The notes under the pieces: generated by a model
Seen by the model: the letters and a program-made list of their open reading frames with translations, nothing else
Databases searched by the model: none
What the model was told of the DNA's origin: nothing
Translations under genes and position numbers: made by a program
Part shown: positions 7,851 to 15,136 of the stretch, piece by piece
Layout of the letters: each line of letters starts with the position of its first letter
How positions within the stretch are numbered: the stretch's first letter is position 1
Assembly: GCA_030635565.1 (NCBI GenBank)
Contig: DAOVYP010000009.1
Coordinates: 1-17,729 of the forward strand
DNA: 17,729 nt
Direction of reading: 5' to 3'
DNA from: Spirochaeta sp.
GTDB lineage: Bacteria > Spirochaetota > Spirochaetia > DSM-2461

Positions 7851-8848
7851 CTGCCGTTTATTTCAGGATTGGCCGGATAGTCGATCCGGCGGAAGTATAG
7901 ATACCATGTGGGGATTTTCCACGACCAACCGGCAGTCCACAGAAAAGCTTCCCGGTCGTTTGAAAAACTTTCCAGGTCCGACCGGTATCTGATACTGCTT
8001 TTCAGGAAGGATCCGAGGGTCATCGGTATATGAGTGAATGAGTCTGATGTTTCCTGACTCCAGTTCATCAGAAAGAAATTATCGGCCTGGTACCTGGTAA
8101 GCAGACCGGCATCCTGGGTTCTGATGGCATATTTTACCGTTGCGACCAGATCATCCAGATTTTCCATTGTCCAGGATTTGTTGCTTTTGTGAAATGACAG
8201 ATCCGACCTGACCCTGCTTTCGGCATCGAGAACTCCGGGAATCTTCGTGTCGGGATATTTCAGATAGTTCTCATAAGCCTGATACATGGCTTCCCATTCC
8301 CCTGTCTTCCTGTACTCACCGGCCAGGGCAAAGAGATTACGGCCCGGATCTATTCGGTCGGAGTAGTGCCGCTGCATTTCAAGGCGCATGGCGATGGCCT
8401 CTCTTGGATCGGTGGTTTTATTGGCTATTTCTCCCATTGCCAGGAGGTGAAGTGACTGATCCCGGATTTCCAAATCCGGATAATTTTTTAAAAGCCGCCT
8501 CAGATAATCCAGGGCGAGTTCTTCAGACCCTGACTCCCGGACCCCTTCCGCCATCGCCATCAGGTAGTATGTGCCATAAGGATCGTTGGGATGAGTTGCC
8601 AGGATCTCTCCGAGAAGTGCACCGAGCCAGTCGGTTTCCCCTGCGTTTCTTGAACGGGCAATAACAGGTTCAAGGGCGGCAAATCGCATTGCGGGATCCG
8701 AAACGGACCGATGGGCGATTTCCATCAGTTCTATCATAACATCGTCATGAGAAAGCGAAGGTGGTATTTTATTATCTGAACCGCAGGACATCATGAACAG
8801 CAGAGTGCTCATGATGAATACGGGACACAGTGGGCCGCATCGGGTCAT
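7811..8848 (-). CDS. Helical-repeat (TPR-like) lipoprotein
   Basis: A 345-residue protein with a short hydrophobic N-terminus ending in FMMSCGS. Cys22 is the likely lipidated residue, and this lipobox is relaxed in the way spirochaetal lipoboxes often are. Residues about 40-215 form paired amphipathic helices with TPR-like spacing (for example ELALDYLRRLLKNYPD and GEWEAMYQAYENYLKYPD). The C-terminal 130 residues are different: a small Trp/Tyr-rich domain ending in WEWAGIYFGERL, which resembles an NTF2-like fold in composition but is not assigned. Its last 40 nt overlap the transglycosylase start, so translation is likely coupled. It may be a scaffold for envelope or cell-wall enzymes, but this rests only on the repeats and the neighbour. 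Confidence 0.75.
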   Translation of the reverse strand: MTRCGPLCPVFIMSTLLFMMSCGSDNKIPPSLSHDDVMIELMEIAHRSVSDPAMRFAALEPVIARSRNAGETDWLGALLGEILATHPNDPYGTYYLMAMAEGVRESGSEELALDYLRRLLKNYPDLEIRDQSLHLLAMGEIANKTTDPREAIAMRLEMQRHYSDRIDPGRNLFALAGEYRKTGEWEAMYQAYENYLKYPDTKIPGVLDAESRVRSDLSFHKSNKSWTMENLDDLVATVKYAIRTQDAGLLTRYQADNFFLMNWSQETSDSFTHIPMTLGSFLKSSIRYRSDLESFSNDREAFLWTAGWSWKIPTWYLYFRRIDYPANPEINGRWEWAGIYFGERL

Positions 8849-8854
8849 TCTTGA

Positions 8855-8887
8855 AGGATAATATCCTCACCTCCGAGTGAGTAGCAA
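8855..8887 (-). promoter_or_regulatory. Possible weak internal promoter with a 13-bp palindrome
   Basis: Ahead of the TPR lipoprotein lies the palindrome AGGATA-A-TATCCT (8855-8867). On the minus strand it contains TATTAT (8863-8858), 9 nt before the ATG at 8848. TTGCTA lies 18 nt upstream (8887-8882). Both boxes are only 4/6 matches. A GGAGG is present, but it is over 20 nt from the ATG, too far to act as a normal ribosome site. The palindrome could also be an operator. The call is weak. Confidence 0.3.
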
Positions 8888-8904
8888 GGTGTCCCGGGGT
8901 GGGT

Positions 8905-8925
8905 GAAGTCAGTTTTCCTGACTTC
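8905..8925 (-). terminator. Hairpin over the stop codon of the GGDEF-like gene, no T-tract
   Basis: GAAGTCAG (8905-8912) and CTGACTTC (8918-8925) form a perfect 8-bp stem with a 5-nt loop, spanning the TGA at 8911-8909. No U-run follows on the minus strand, so it is not a standard intrinsic terminator. It may attenuate transcription or protect the 3' end ahead of the 60-nt gap to the next gene. Confidence 0.4.
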
Positions 8926-10135
8926 TCAGGTACTCCCTGTATTTTTCAGGATCGGAGCGGAATGCAACGATGTTTTTCGTTTCATCAGTCTTCCGCAATG
9001 CATTCTCAGCTTCATTGAGAAGGCGATCCGCACTGATGAGCCTGCCGTTTCGTGATGCGATTCCGACTCTCATGCTGCGGCCCCCGGTCCTGTCGATGTG
9101 ATCCCGAATGAAATCTTCCGTAATTGATAGAGAAGTATCAAGGTCTTTATTAATTTCAATGACGGCAACATTGCCATTATCCAGGGAGAATACAAGGTCC
9201 TTATACGTATATGAATTGCGGATATGCTCGTCAGTATTCGATCTGCCGGTGAAAATCAGAAGAGACAGATCCTGATTGAAGGAAGCCGCCCGTTCCAATT
9301 CGAGTTCGAGCCGACTGATAATCTCATTACCGGGTATAGATGAAGCTCCGGCAGTATCATTCGGGATATCATCCAGATCGGGTAAATCGAAATCGTCTTC
9401 CATCAGCATGGATTCGCTGAATTCGGGACTGTTTCCCAGCAGATCATTATCATTGATACGATCGGCCGGGTCGAAGTCGGGAAGATTGAATTCATCATCG
9501 TCGTTCATGGACGTTGATGCATCAGCATGATAGTCATCGGAAAGCGGTCTTTTCCCGGATTGATAATCGGACGACTCATTCTCATCTGTTTCCACTCTCT
9601 GTTCTCCGGGTTTGATGAGAATGAGAACCAGCGTGATGGCAAACAGTCCAACGACTGTAATGAGAATGATCATCAGGTTGTTACGTATTTCAGCTCCTGA
9701 CAGGGTCGCCGATACGTAAGTGACTTCAAGGCCCTGCAGATCTGTTACACGCATGGACTTGCTCACCTTGTGGTATCGGATACGTGCGGGTAAACCATCG
9801 AATCTTTCGGAATCCGCAATCGGTGTCCTGGAGAAGTCACTGGCCACCGATTTGACGACACTCAGTCTCAGGCCCTCGTCATGAGAGTAGACCTGTATCG
9901 CGATCAGCGAAGGGTCGTCAGCCATGAGCTTTTCCGCTATGGCCACTTCCGTGTCCACATCCCTGTTGTCCGCCAGGGCTTCGGTTAAGCGATTGGTATA
10001 ATCATCGGTACGTGCTACGAAATCTGAAATCCGTACGGCGCGTGATTGATAGGTCTTCCAGCCGAAGAAAGCAATGATACAAAGCAATGCAGCGACGACG
10101 AAGACGGTGTAAACAACGGAGAAGGTCTTCTTCAT
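8909..10135 (-). CDS. Two-TM membrane protein with acidic linker and degenerate GGDEF-like domain
   Basis: A 408-residue protein. TM1 (about 5-26) and TM2 (about 153-175) enclose a roughly 125-residue extracytoplasmic part that could be a small sensor domain. A very acidic linker (about 180-265) holds two similar motifs, FNLPDFD and FDLPDLD. The C-terminus (about 272-402) follows the diguanylate-cyclase pattern: LELELERAASFNQDLSLLIF at the start, MRVGIASRNG as the late strand, and LLNEAENALRKTDE as the final helix. The GGDEF position reads SLDNGN and the metal aspartates are missing, so c-di-GMP synthesis is unlikely. It may bind ligand or partner instead. It leads a six-gene envelope cluster. 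A TATAAT box ends 7 nt before the ATG and no Shine-Dalgarno sequence is seen, so the message is probably leaderless. Confidence 0.8.
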   Translation of the reverse strand: MKKTFSVVYTVFVVAALLCIIAFFGWKTYQSRAVRISDFVARTDDYTNRLTEALADNRDVDTEVAIAEKLMADDPSLIAIQVYSHDEGLRLSVVKSVASDFSRTPIADSERFDGLPARIRYHKVSKSMRVTDLQGLEVTYVSATLSGAEIRNNLMIILITVVGLFAITLVLILIKPGEQRVETDENESSDYQSGKRPLSDDYHADASTSMNDDDEFNLPDFDPADRINDNDLLGNSPEFSESMLMEDDFDLPDLDDIPNDTAGASSIPGNEIISRLELELERAASFNQDLSLLIFTGRSNTDEHIRNSYTYKDLVFSLDNGNVAVIEINKDLDTSLSITEDFIRDHIDRTGGRSMRVGIASRNGRLISADRLLNEAENALRKTDETKNIVAFRSDPEKYREYLRSQEN

Positions 10136-10142
10136 GAATTAC

Positions 10143-10150
10143 ATTATACT
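10143..10150. promoter_or_regulatory. Overlapping divergent -10 elements between the envelope cluster and the MEMO gene
   Basis: The minus strand reads TATAAT (10148-10143), a perfect -10, and ends 7 nt before the ATG at 10135. The plus strand reads TATACT (10145-10150), 5/6, and ends 15 nt before the GTG at 10166. The two boxes share four base pairs. No strong -35 is visible on either side. This is the second symmetric -10 in the window with the same 7-nt distance to an ATG. Confidence 0.6.
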
Positions 10151-10156
10151 GTAAAC

Positions 10157-10162
10157 AGGGGG
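10157..10162 (+). promoter_or_regulatory. Ribosome binding site of the MEMO-family gene
   Basis: AGGGGG lies 3 nt before GTG (10166) and 6 nt before an in-frame TTG (10169). It argues for a non-ATG start here and against the ATG at 10046, which lies antisense inside the divergent gene. Confidence 0.55.
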
Positions 10163-10165
10163 CTT

Positions 10166-11005
10166 GTGTTGAAGATACGAGAACGAGGTTTGCCTGATGG
10201 CTGGTATCCGGCCTCAGATCGGGAAATCGGGGACTTGATACGCACCTGGAGACCGGATCGGCCTGCCCGTAACGCCCTGGCCGGTATTGTTCCTCATGCC
10301 GGATGGACATTCTGCGGTTCAATGATTGCCGATGTACTGATGTCTCTTGGTGATGACCTTGAATCAATTGTGATCCTTGGAGGTCATAATCCGTCGGGAA
10401 GGCCGCTGATCCATTATCCAGAGGATGCATGGGATCTTCCTTCCGGACGTTTATTCAGGGATGTCGAATTAACCGATCAGGTTGAAGCACTGCTGCCGGA
10501 GGGCTTTTCACCGATGGCCGAACAGACAGTTGATAATACAGTGGAAATCATTGTTCCACTCATAGCGGCATTGCTCCCCGGAGTCAAATGGGCTGCCTGG
10601 AGATTACCCGCCGATGAAAGGGCCATTACCTTCGGCGAAATACTGGCTGAGGCTGTTGTGAATTCGGGTAGACGAACAGCAGTCATCGGATCCACCGATC
10701 TGACGCATTACGGGCCTAATTACGGTTTCAAACCGACTGAATCCCTGGATAATCCTGTTGAATGGATGGAAAAACGGGATATGAAATTACTGGAGGCACT
10801 CGTCGGATTTGATGGTGAGGGGGCGTTGAAACTGGCGGCATCCGAAAAATCGGCCTGTTCAGTCGGTGCTGCTGTCGGGGCGATGGCATTCGCACGGGAC
10901 CGGGGTGCCGGGATCGGCAGTATCCTTTCCTACAGAACGAGCAGGGATGTACATCCCTCATCATCTTTCGTCGGTTACGGATCGATTATCTGGGAATCCG
11001 TCTGA
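10166..11005 (+). CDS. amrB: MEMO-family protein (AmmeMemoRadiSam system protein B type)
   Basis: A 279-residue protein of the MEMO family, related in fold to class III extradiol dioxygenases. The family's metal-binding residues can be matched to human MEMO1 ligands: His44 in VPHAGW, His74 in GGHNPSG, and Cys231 in KSACSVG. The STDLTHYG motif (176-183) and the closing SSFVGYGSI are also typical. The biochemical role of bacterial MEMO proteins is not settled; in many genomes they sit with AMMECR1 and a radical-SAM gene, neither of which is here. The start is GTG 10166 or TTG 10169, judged from the AGGGGG site. It is divergent from the envelope cluster, and its 3' end overlaps the convergent DUF115 gene by 20 nt. 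The symbol is by family only. Confidence 0.85.
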   Translation: MLKIRERGLPDGWYPASDREIGDLIRTWRPDRPARNALAGIVPHAGWTFCGSMIADVLMSLGDDLESIVILGGHNPSGRPLIHYPEDAWDLPSGRLFRDVELTDQVEALLPEGFSPMAEQTVDNTVEIIVPLIAALLPGVKWAAWRLPADERAITFGEILAEAVVNSGRRTAVIGSTDLTHYGPNYGFKPTESLDNPVEWMEKRDMKLLEALVGFDGEGALKLAASEKSACSVGAAVGAMAFARDRGAGIGSILSYRTSRDVHPSSSFVGYGSIIWESV

Positions 11006-12644
11006 TTCGCTCCAATGTCCACTTACGGGCTTCTTCTACGGCTGTCGGTCCATCGGGGGATTCGCCTCTGAAAGTTGCCGCTGAAGGGAGAAGGGTGGCC
11101 CATGCCTGACGGTTTTCCGTACCGAGATCGGCGAGATAGTCCTGAGGTGGTCCGTTGAGGGGCGGAAGGGCTTCCAGTCTGCGGCCGTAATCGTCCAGAA
11201 ATTCTTTCCATCCGGTGGTGACCGGTCCGGCGGACAGTACAGGAACGAACCTGTCGTTATTTTTTCCGACCCTGAATGGCCTATCTGTTTTGGAACGGAT
11301 GGGGACACCGTTACCTTCTGCCGGAAAGAGAGTAAAATCCATTGAATCGACGGCAATTTCCAGGGATTTTCTGTAATGATCCATGGCAGAAGTGAGAAAC
11401 CGCCATGAATTCCCGGTTGATTCACGCCTGGGACGTGCATCCCTGATGAATTTATAGAAAAGGCATTCAGAGCCTTCCGTTCTCACTGACCGGGATTGAA
11501 AATACGGAAACAGATACGTACCTCGGGCATACGGCTGTCCGGATGGATATGAGAAATCCGCCCCGTAAAGATAAACCTCTCTGGCACCGGCTGCCTGAGC
11601 CAGGGATGCGGCAGCGTGAGTGACATTGCCGCCTGAGAGATCGAGAATGGGAAAGGGGCGATACAGTTTGTTCAGATAAAGTGAGAAAGGATGACCGCTT
11701 GAGAAAAACAGGATTCTTTCGGTCTGACGTGTCAGAACAGGTGGCGATGCCAGATCCAGGATAAGTACCGTACTTTCAGGCAGGCCTTTGAGAAAGTGAT
11801 GGTAACTGACAATCTGACAATCGATGGAAAGAACTATATCAGGGATTATCCCTTCGGATGCAAGCAACGGGAGGGATGTATCGGTCGCCAACAGCGTGGC
11901 GCCCCCGGCATGCCTTTTTCTGATTTCCGGCAGCTGTTGCTGCAGAGAGGGCCCGGCGGCGGTAACAAGCAGGCGCCTGGCCGGTGGCAGGACCGCTCTG
12001 ACTTCTTCGCTTCTGGGCAGATTCAGTATGGTGTGGACAAACCATCTGCGTCCGAAGCGCGTCTGAACCGTATAATCCCGGCCAAGGGCTTCCGGGAGGC
12101 CCCGCAGGGCTTCAGCACGATCTGAAAACCATGAAGGATCCGCGTCCCAGCGGGATCTGAGGGTGATGCTTCCCAGGTTCCCATACAAAACAGGCAGATA
12201 ACGATCGAGGATAAACCTCGATAGTTCTTCCGGTGAGGGATCGACCAGAAGGACAACACGGGAATCAGAAAGTAAGCGTGTGAGATCTATCTTTTCAAGT
12301 ATTCCGCGTACAAAAGATAGATCCCTTTCGATCACCATCAGTCCTGTCAGAGTCCTTTTTTCAAGTAAAGGATTCAGGTGATAGCCGCCTCCAAGGCCGA
12401 ATGCGACAAGAAATCCATCCGAAGCTTCCTCGGCGAGACGTCGTCCCTCGGAAACCGGATCGAATCGGGAATGTATCGGGAATGGACGACCTTCCCGAGT
12501 GAGTATCGGCACAGGAGGGCCTTTGCGGGACTCGATTACAGATAGATCAGGATGTGAAGCGATACCGGACAGCATCGTTGCCAATGCGGAGTGACGTGTG
12601 CTTAAAGCTACCAGATTACGGTCAAGGAAGTTGTGGTCAGCCAT
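10986..12644 (-). CDS. DUF115 (Maf/MptE-like) protein, copy 1
   Basis: A 552-residue protein of the DUF115 family, which includes the Maf motility accessory factors implicated in flagellin glycosylation and the Rossmann-like MptE core. Motifs are FGLGGGYHL (82-90, first glycine-rich loop), VTAAGPSL (227-234, hallmark of the core), ATDTSLPLL (253-261), GIIPDIVLSID (265-275), GGNVTHAAASLA (338-349) and YGADFSYP (360-367). It has no signal peptide or TM segment, so it is likely cytoplasmic. Its start overlaps the stop of copy 2 by 8 nt. The two copies share motif order but are clearly diverged. The last gene of the operon, it ends inside the 3' end of the convergent MEMO gene. Function as a sugar transferase is inferred from the family. 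Confidence 0.85.
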   Translation of the reverse strand: MADHNFLDRNLVALSTRHSALATMLSGIASHPDLSVIESRKGPPVPILTREGRPFPIHSRFDPVSEGRRLAEEASDGFLVAFGLGGGYHLNPLLEKRTLTGLMVIERDLSFVRGILEKIDLTRLLSDSRVVLLVDPSPEELSRFILDRYLPVLYGNLGSITLRSRWDADPSWFSDRAEALRGLPEALGRDYTVQTRFGRRWFVHTILNLPRSEEVRAVLPPARRLLVTAAGPSLQQQLPEIRKRHAGGATLLATDTSLPLLASEGIIPDIVLSIDCQIVSYHHFLKGLPESTVLILDLASPPVLTRQTERILFFSSGHPFSLYLNKLYRPFPILDLSGGNVTHAAASLAQAAGAREVYLYGADFSYPSGQPYARGTYLFPYFQSRSVRTEGSECLFYKFIRDARPRRESTGNSWRFLTSAMDHYRKSLEIAVDSMDFTLFPAEGNGVPIRSKTDRPFRVGKNNDRFVPVLSAGPVTTGWKEFLDDYGRRLEALPPLNGPPQDYLADLGTENRQAWATLLPSAATFRGESPDGPTAVEEARKWTLERIRRIPR

Positions 12645-14232
12645 AAGATGATTCCAGTCCGTTCACAATATTCTTCACCCTATCCAGATGCCGATTTCCG
12701 ATTTCATGGTGTTCGGCCCTGCCGCAGCGTTCCAATTCCAGAACTCCACCGGGATCCAGGGTGTACATCAATTCCCGGGTTTCAATGTCGGCATCTTTCA
12801 TGGGGCTGTCCAGCATTTTCCGCCATCGGGCAATCAATTCTCTGACGACTCCACGGCGTTGATCAAAGTTATCAGGCGACGGGATTACGGGAAAATGGTT
12901 CATGTGCTCCCGGTTCTTCGGTAGTTCTTCGAACAATTCCGGTCCTTTTTCCGGAATCCCGGGAATTGATACGGCTGAAACTGTAGAATCCGGAGAAATT
13001 AAACGAACGATCCGCCCTTTCGGGATGTTGTTCCTGAACCAATCGGTATAAGTCTGAAGTGCGGACCCGACGCGGTATGCGCCTATACGTTTCGGAGCCA
13101 ATTTCATAGCCCTCTCCCACAATATGGAATACATGGGATTGTGCCGACTGGTCAGTGAGGAGAGCCAACCGTCGAATGCATGGGGGCGTGCATGGGATCG
13201 GAGATCATACCAGCAGAGATCGAGACCGGTGAGAATCAGCGGTCCCGTGGACATCTGCTTCCAGATTTCCACTGCTGTAGCTGCCACCGTGCCCATGGCC
13301 GGCAGTTGAAGTCTGGGCCATTCCTCGTTTTTCAGCAGAAACGCCTCTCCCGGGACTCCCTGGGGCAGCAGGAGTGATGCTCCGGTTCCTATCAGCCGCG
13401 GAGCGGCCGAAAGCGGCATGGCGATAGGCACTTCTTCAAGATAATAGCGCCCATGGAGTCGGGCCCAGAATCCGGGATCTGTTGTAATAATCAGGTCGGG
13501 TCTGATTCCGGCACTCAGAAGAGCAGGAATCGATGAAGGCAAGGCCCAGAGCTGGAAAACGGTTCGATGCTTTTTCAGAAATTCCAGGGTGCTTTCCAGA
13601 CTTGGCCCCGATGCGGCAAGGACAACGGGGTTATCTGAGCTTGATGGAAATACGACACGTTCCATTTCCAGAAAATTTCTCAATGTATTTCTGACCCATT
13701 GTCTTCCGAAGGCTGCGGTGGTGCTGATATTGCCGGATAAGCGGCGAATTACGGATGCTAATGCTTCGGCGGCATTGTCGGCTCTATCTCGTCGAAATTT
13801 CACCGATGCAGGCCAATCCAGCACCCGTAATCCGCCGATAGATGTTTCGTTCAGAGCGTTGTACAGGAACGATTCCACATCAATTCCGGCTTCAGGATGC
13901 CATCTCTTTACGGAATCGATAGGTTTTTCCCGGTCGATTCTTGCTTCATACAATCTGTCTTCCAGATGAATGGCGATGATTTTGCTTTCCGGTCTTATTT
14001 GTCTCAGTACACGGTCTATGTAGCCCAGACCGGCACCGATGACAACGATGGCGGCATGCCGCTGAATATCATCCAGGTGACGATCCAGGAATTTTCTTGC
14101 TTCTCTGTCAGGATCGTAGGCCGAATGGATACGAATTGATCCGGCGGAGGCTGTAGGTTCGCCGGTGCGGGCCTGTTCAATGGATATCCGTTCCACTTCA
14201 GAAAAAACCGGCAAGGTTTTCTTCGATGACAT
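12637..14232 (-). CDS. DUF115 (Maf/MptE-like) protein, copy 2
   Basis: A 531-residue paralogue of the downstream DUF115 protein. It shows IHSAYDPDREAR (35-46, matching IHSRFDPVSEGR in copy 1), IGAGLGYI (65-72), LAASGPSL (205-212), GIRPDLIITTDP (242-253), MGTVAATAVEIW (313-324) and LTGLDLCWYD (334-343). The C-terminal 100 residues are helical and Arg-rich, differing from copy 1. The open frame runs 49 codons further up, but that part is antisense-like in composition and lies within the upstream gene. I start at the ATG at 14232, before SSKKTLPVF, which still overlaps the upstream stop by 35 nt. AGAAGG abuts this ATG, too close for a normal ribosome site. A GTG at 14196 is an alternative. Confidence 0.82.
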   Translation of the reverse strand: MSSKKTLPVFSEVERISIEQARTGEPTASAGSIRIHSAYDPDREARKFLDRHLDDIQRHAAIVVIGAGLGYIDRVLRQIRPESKIIAIHLEDRLYEARIDREKPIDSVKRWHPEAGIDVESFLYNALNETSIGGLRVLDWPASVKFRRDRADNAAEALASVIRRLSGNISTTAAFGRQWVRNTLRNFLEMERVVFPSSSDNPVVLAASGPSLESTLEFLKKHRTVFQLWALPSSIPALLSAGIRPDLIITTDPGFWARLHGRYYLEEVPIAMPLSAAPRLIGTGASLLLPQGVPGEAFLLKNEEWPRLQLPAMGTVAATAVEIWKQMSTGPLILTGLDLCWYDLRSHARPHAFDGWLSSLTSRHNPMYSILWERAMKLAPKRIGAYRVGSALQTYTDWFRNNIPKGRIVRLISPDSTVSAVSIPGIPEKGPELFEELPKNREHMNHFPVIPSPDNFDQRRGVVRELIARWRKMLDSPMKDADIETRELMYTLDPGGVLELERCGRAEHHEIGNRHLDRVKNIVNGLESSYG

Positions 14233-15136
14233 CCTTCTCGTCCGGCCAGATTCTGAATTCCGCAGGAAAATCCGGAGGGGAGGGGAGATGGTAAAATGCC
14301 GATGCGAACGAACGGGACAACTGATGAATGTACAGAGCGTGATCAGGCAGACGTTCGGGGGGGAACAGTATAAGAACACGACTATCCTTCAGATCGTGAA
14401 GGCGCCCCATCCTGCCGATTATATGTCTCAGTAAGTTGACGACATCTCTCCTGCCGCGATACAGCTCAAGTCCCGGTATGGCCTCAATAAGGACATCGAT
14501 GGCATTTGTTATATCAAGGGTTACCAGGGTTGCTTTATTCATCCCCCAGCTGTCAAACCATTCGGACAGATCTGTAATTTCCTCCATTCCGGCCGAATCC
14601 ATCATCATTCGGCTTTGTTCAATACTGTTTCCGAAGTGATCGCTGAGCTGTTGTATTGCAGATGACGTCTCCGAGCTGATTTCTTCGGTCCATGGGCAGT
14701 CGGCGACCAGCAACAGGGCTGACGGTGATTCCTCCGGTCCCAACCTGATTATCATAATTCTTCGGATCGAACCGTATTCCCGGTTCGACAGCATCTGAGC
14801 GAGGCTGTCTGGAGCTATATCGTCAAGCAGTGTCGAATTGCCGGCTTTGAATGCCGGGAAATCAAATGGTATTCTGAGCCGTCGTGTTGAAGTTCTGTCA
14901 AAACCTACGGAGATCCAGGGATAGTACTCATTACCATGATTGTCAGGGAGCATCAATGAACCCTTTTTGAATCCGATGAGGGATTGGAATGCCCTGAAAA
15001 CTTCTCCCGGGTAATCGATGTTATCGGGAGTATACCGGAACGAAGATATTATCGTTCCGGCGAGTCGGGAAGGGTCATCAGTACCTTCTGAATAAGTTTC
15101 GTCGTCCAGGTTTCGGGCGCGGTCAAGCAGACCCAT
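14198..15136 (-). CDS. Cytoplasmic protein with GAF-like and degenerate GGDEF-like halves
   Basis: A 312-residue protein with no signal peptide or TM. Residues about 25-175 read like a GAF domain: an N-terminal helix, GSLMLPDNHGNEYYPWISVGFD as paired strands, a middle LLDDIAPDSLAQML, and a final ALLLVADCPW strand before a helix. Residues about 200-290 recall a GGDEF fold stripped of its active site: TLVTLDITNAIDVL at the first strand and DSRVLILFPPERLPDHA where the GGDEF strand pair should be. No GG(D/E)EF is present. Both assignments are from pattern and are tentative. Its ATG shares a base with the stop of the acidic protein gene (TGATG), so translation is coupled. Its end overlaps the DUF115 copy 2 start. 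Confidence 0.65.
   Translation of the reverse strand: MGLLDRARNLDDETYSEGTDDPSRLAGTIISSFRYTPDNIDYPGEVFRAFQSLIGFKKGSLMLPDNHGNEYYPWISVGFDRTSTRRLRIPFDFPAFKAGNSTLLDDIAPDSLAQMLSNREYGSIRRIMIIRLGPEESPSALLLVADCPWTEEISSETSSAIQQLSDHFGNSIEQSRMMMDSAGMEEITDLSEWFDSWGMNKATLVTLDITNAIDVLIEAIPGLELYRGRRDVVNLLRHIIGRMGRLHDLKDSRVLILFPPERLPDHALYIHQLSRSFASAFYHLPSPPDFPAEFRIWPDEKDVIEENLAGFF

Noticed and set aside
8909..10135. Active diguanylate cyclase
   Set aside because: The GGDEF position reads SLDNGN and the metal-binding aspartates are absent, so only the fold-like pattern supports kinship.
10046..10165. N-terminal extension of the MEMO-family frame from the ATG at 10046
   Set aside because: It lies antisense inside the GGDEF-like gene and upstream of the promoter and AGGGGG site; its residues match nothing in the family.
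14233..14379. 49-codon extension of DUF115 copy 2
   Set aside because: It is Cys/Pro/His-rich, unlike the rest of the protein, and lies wholly within the upstream gene. MSSKKTLPVF at 14232 is a more natural start.
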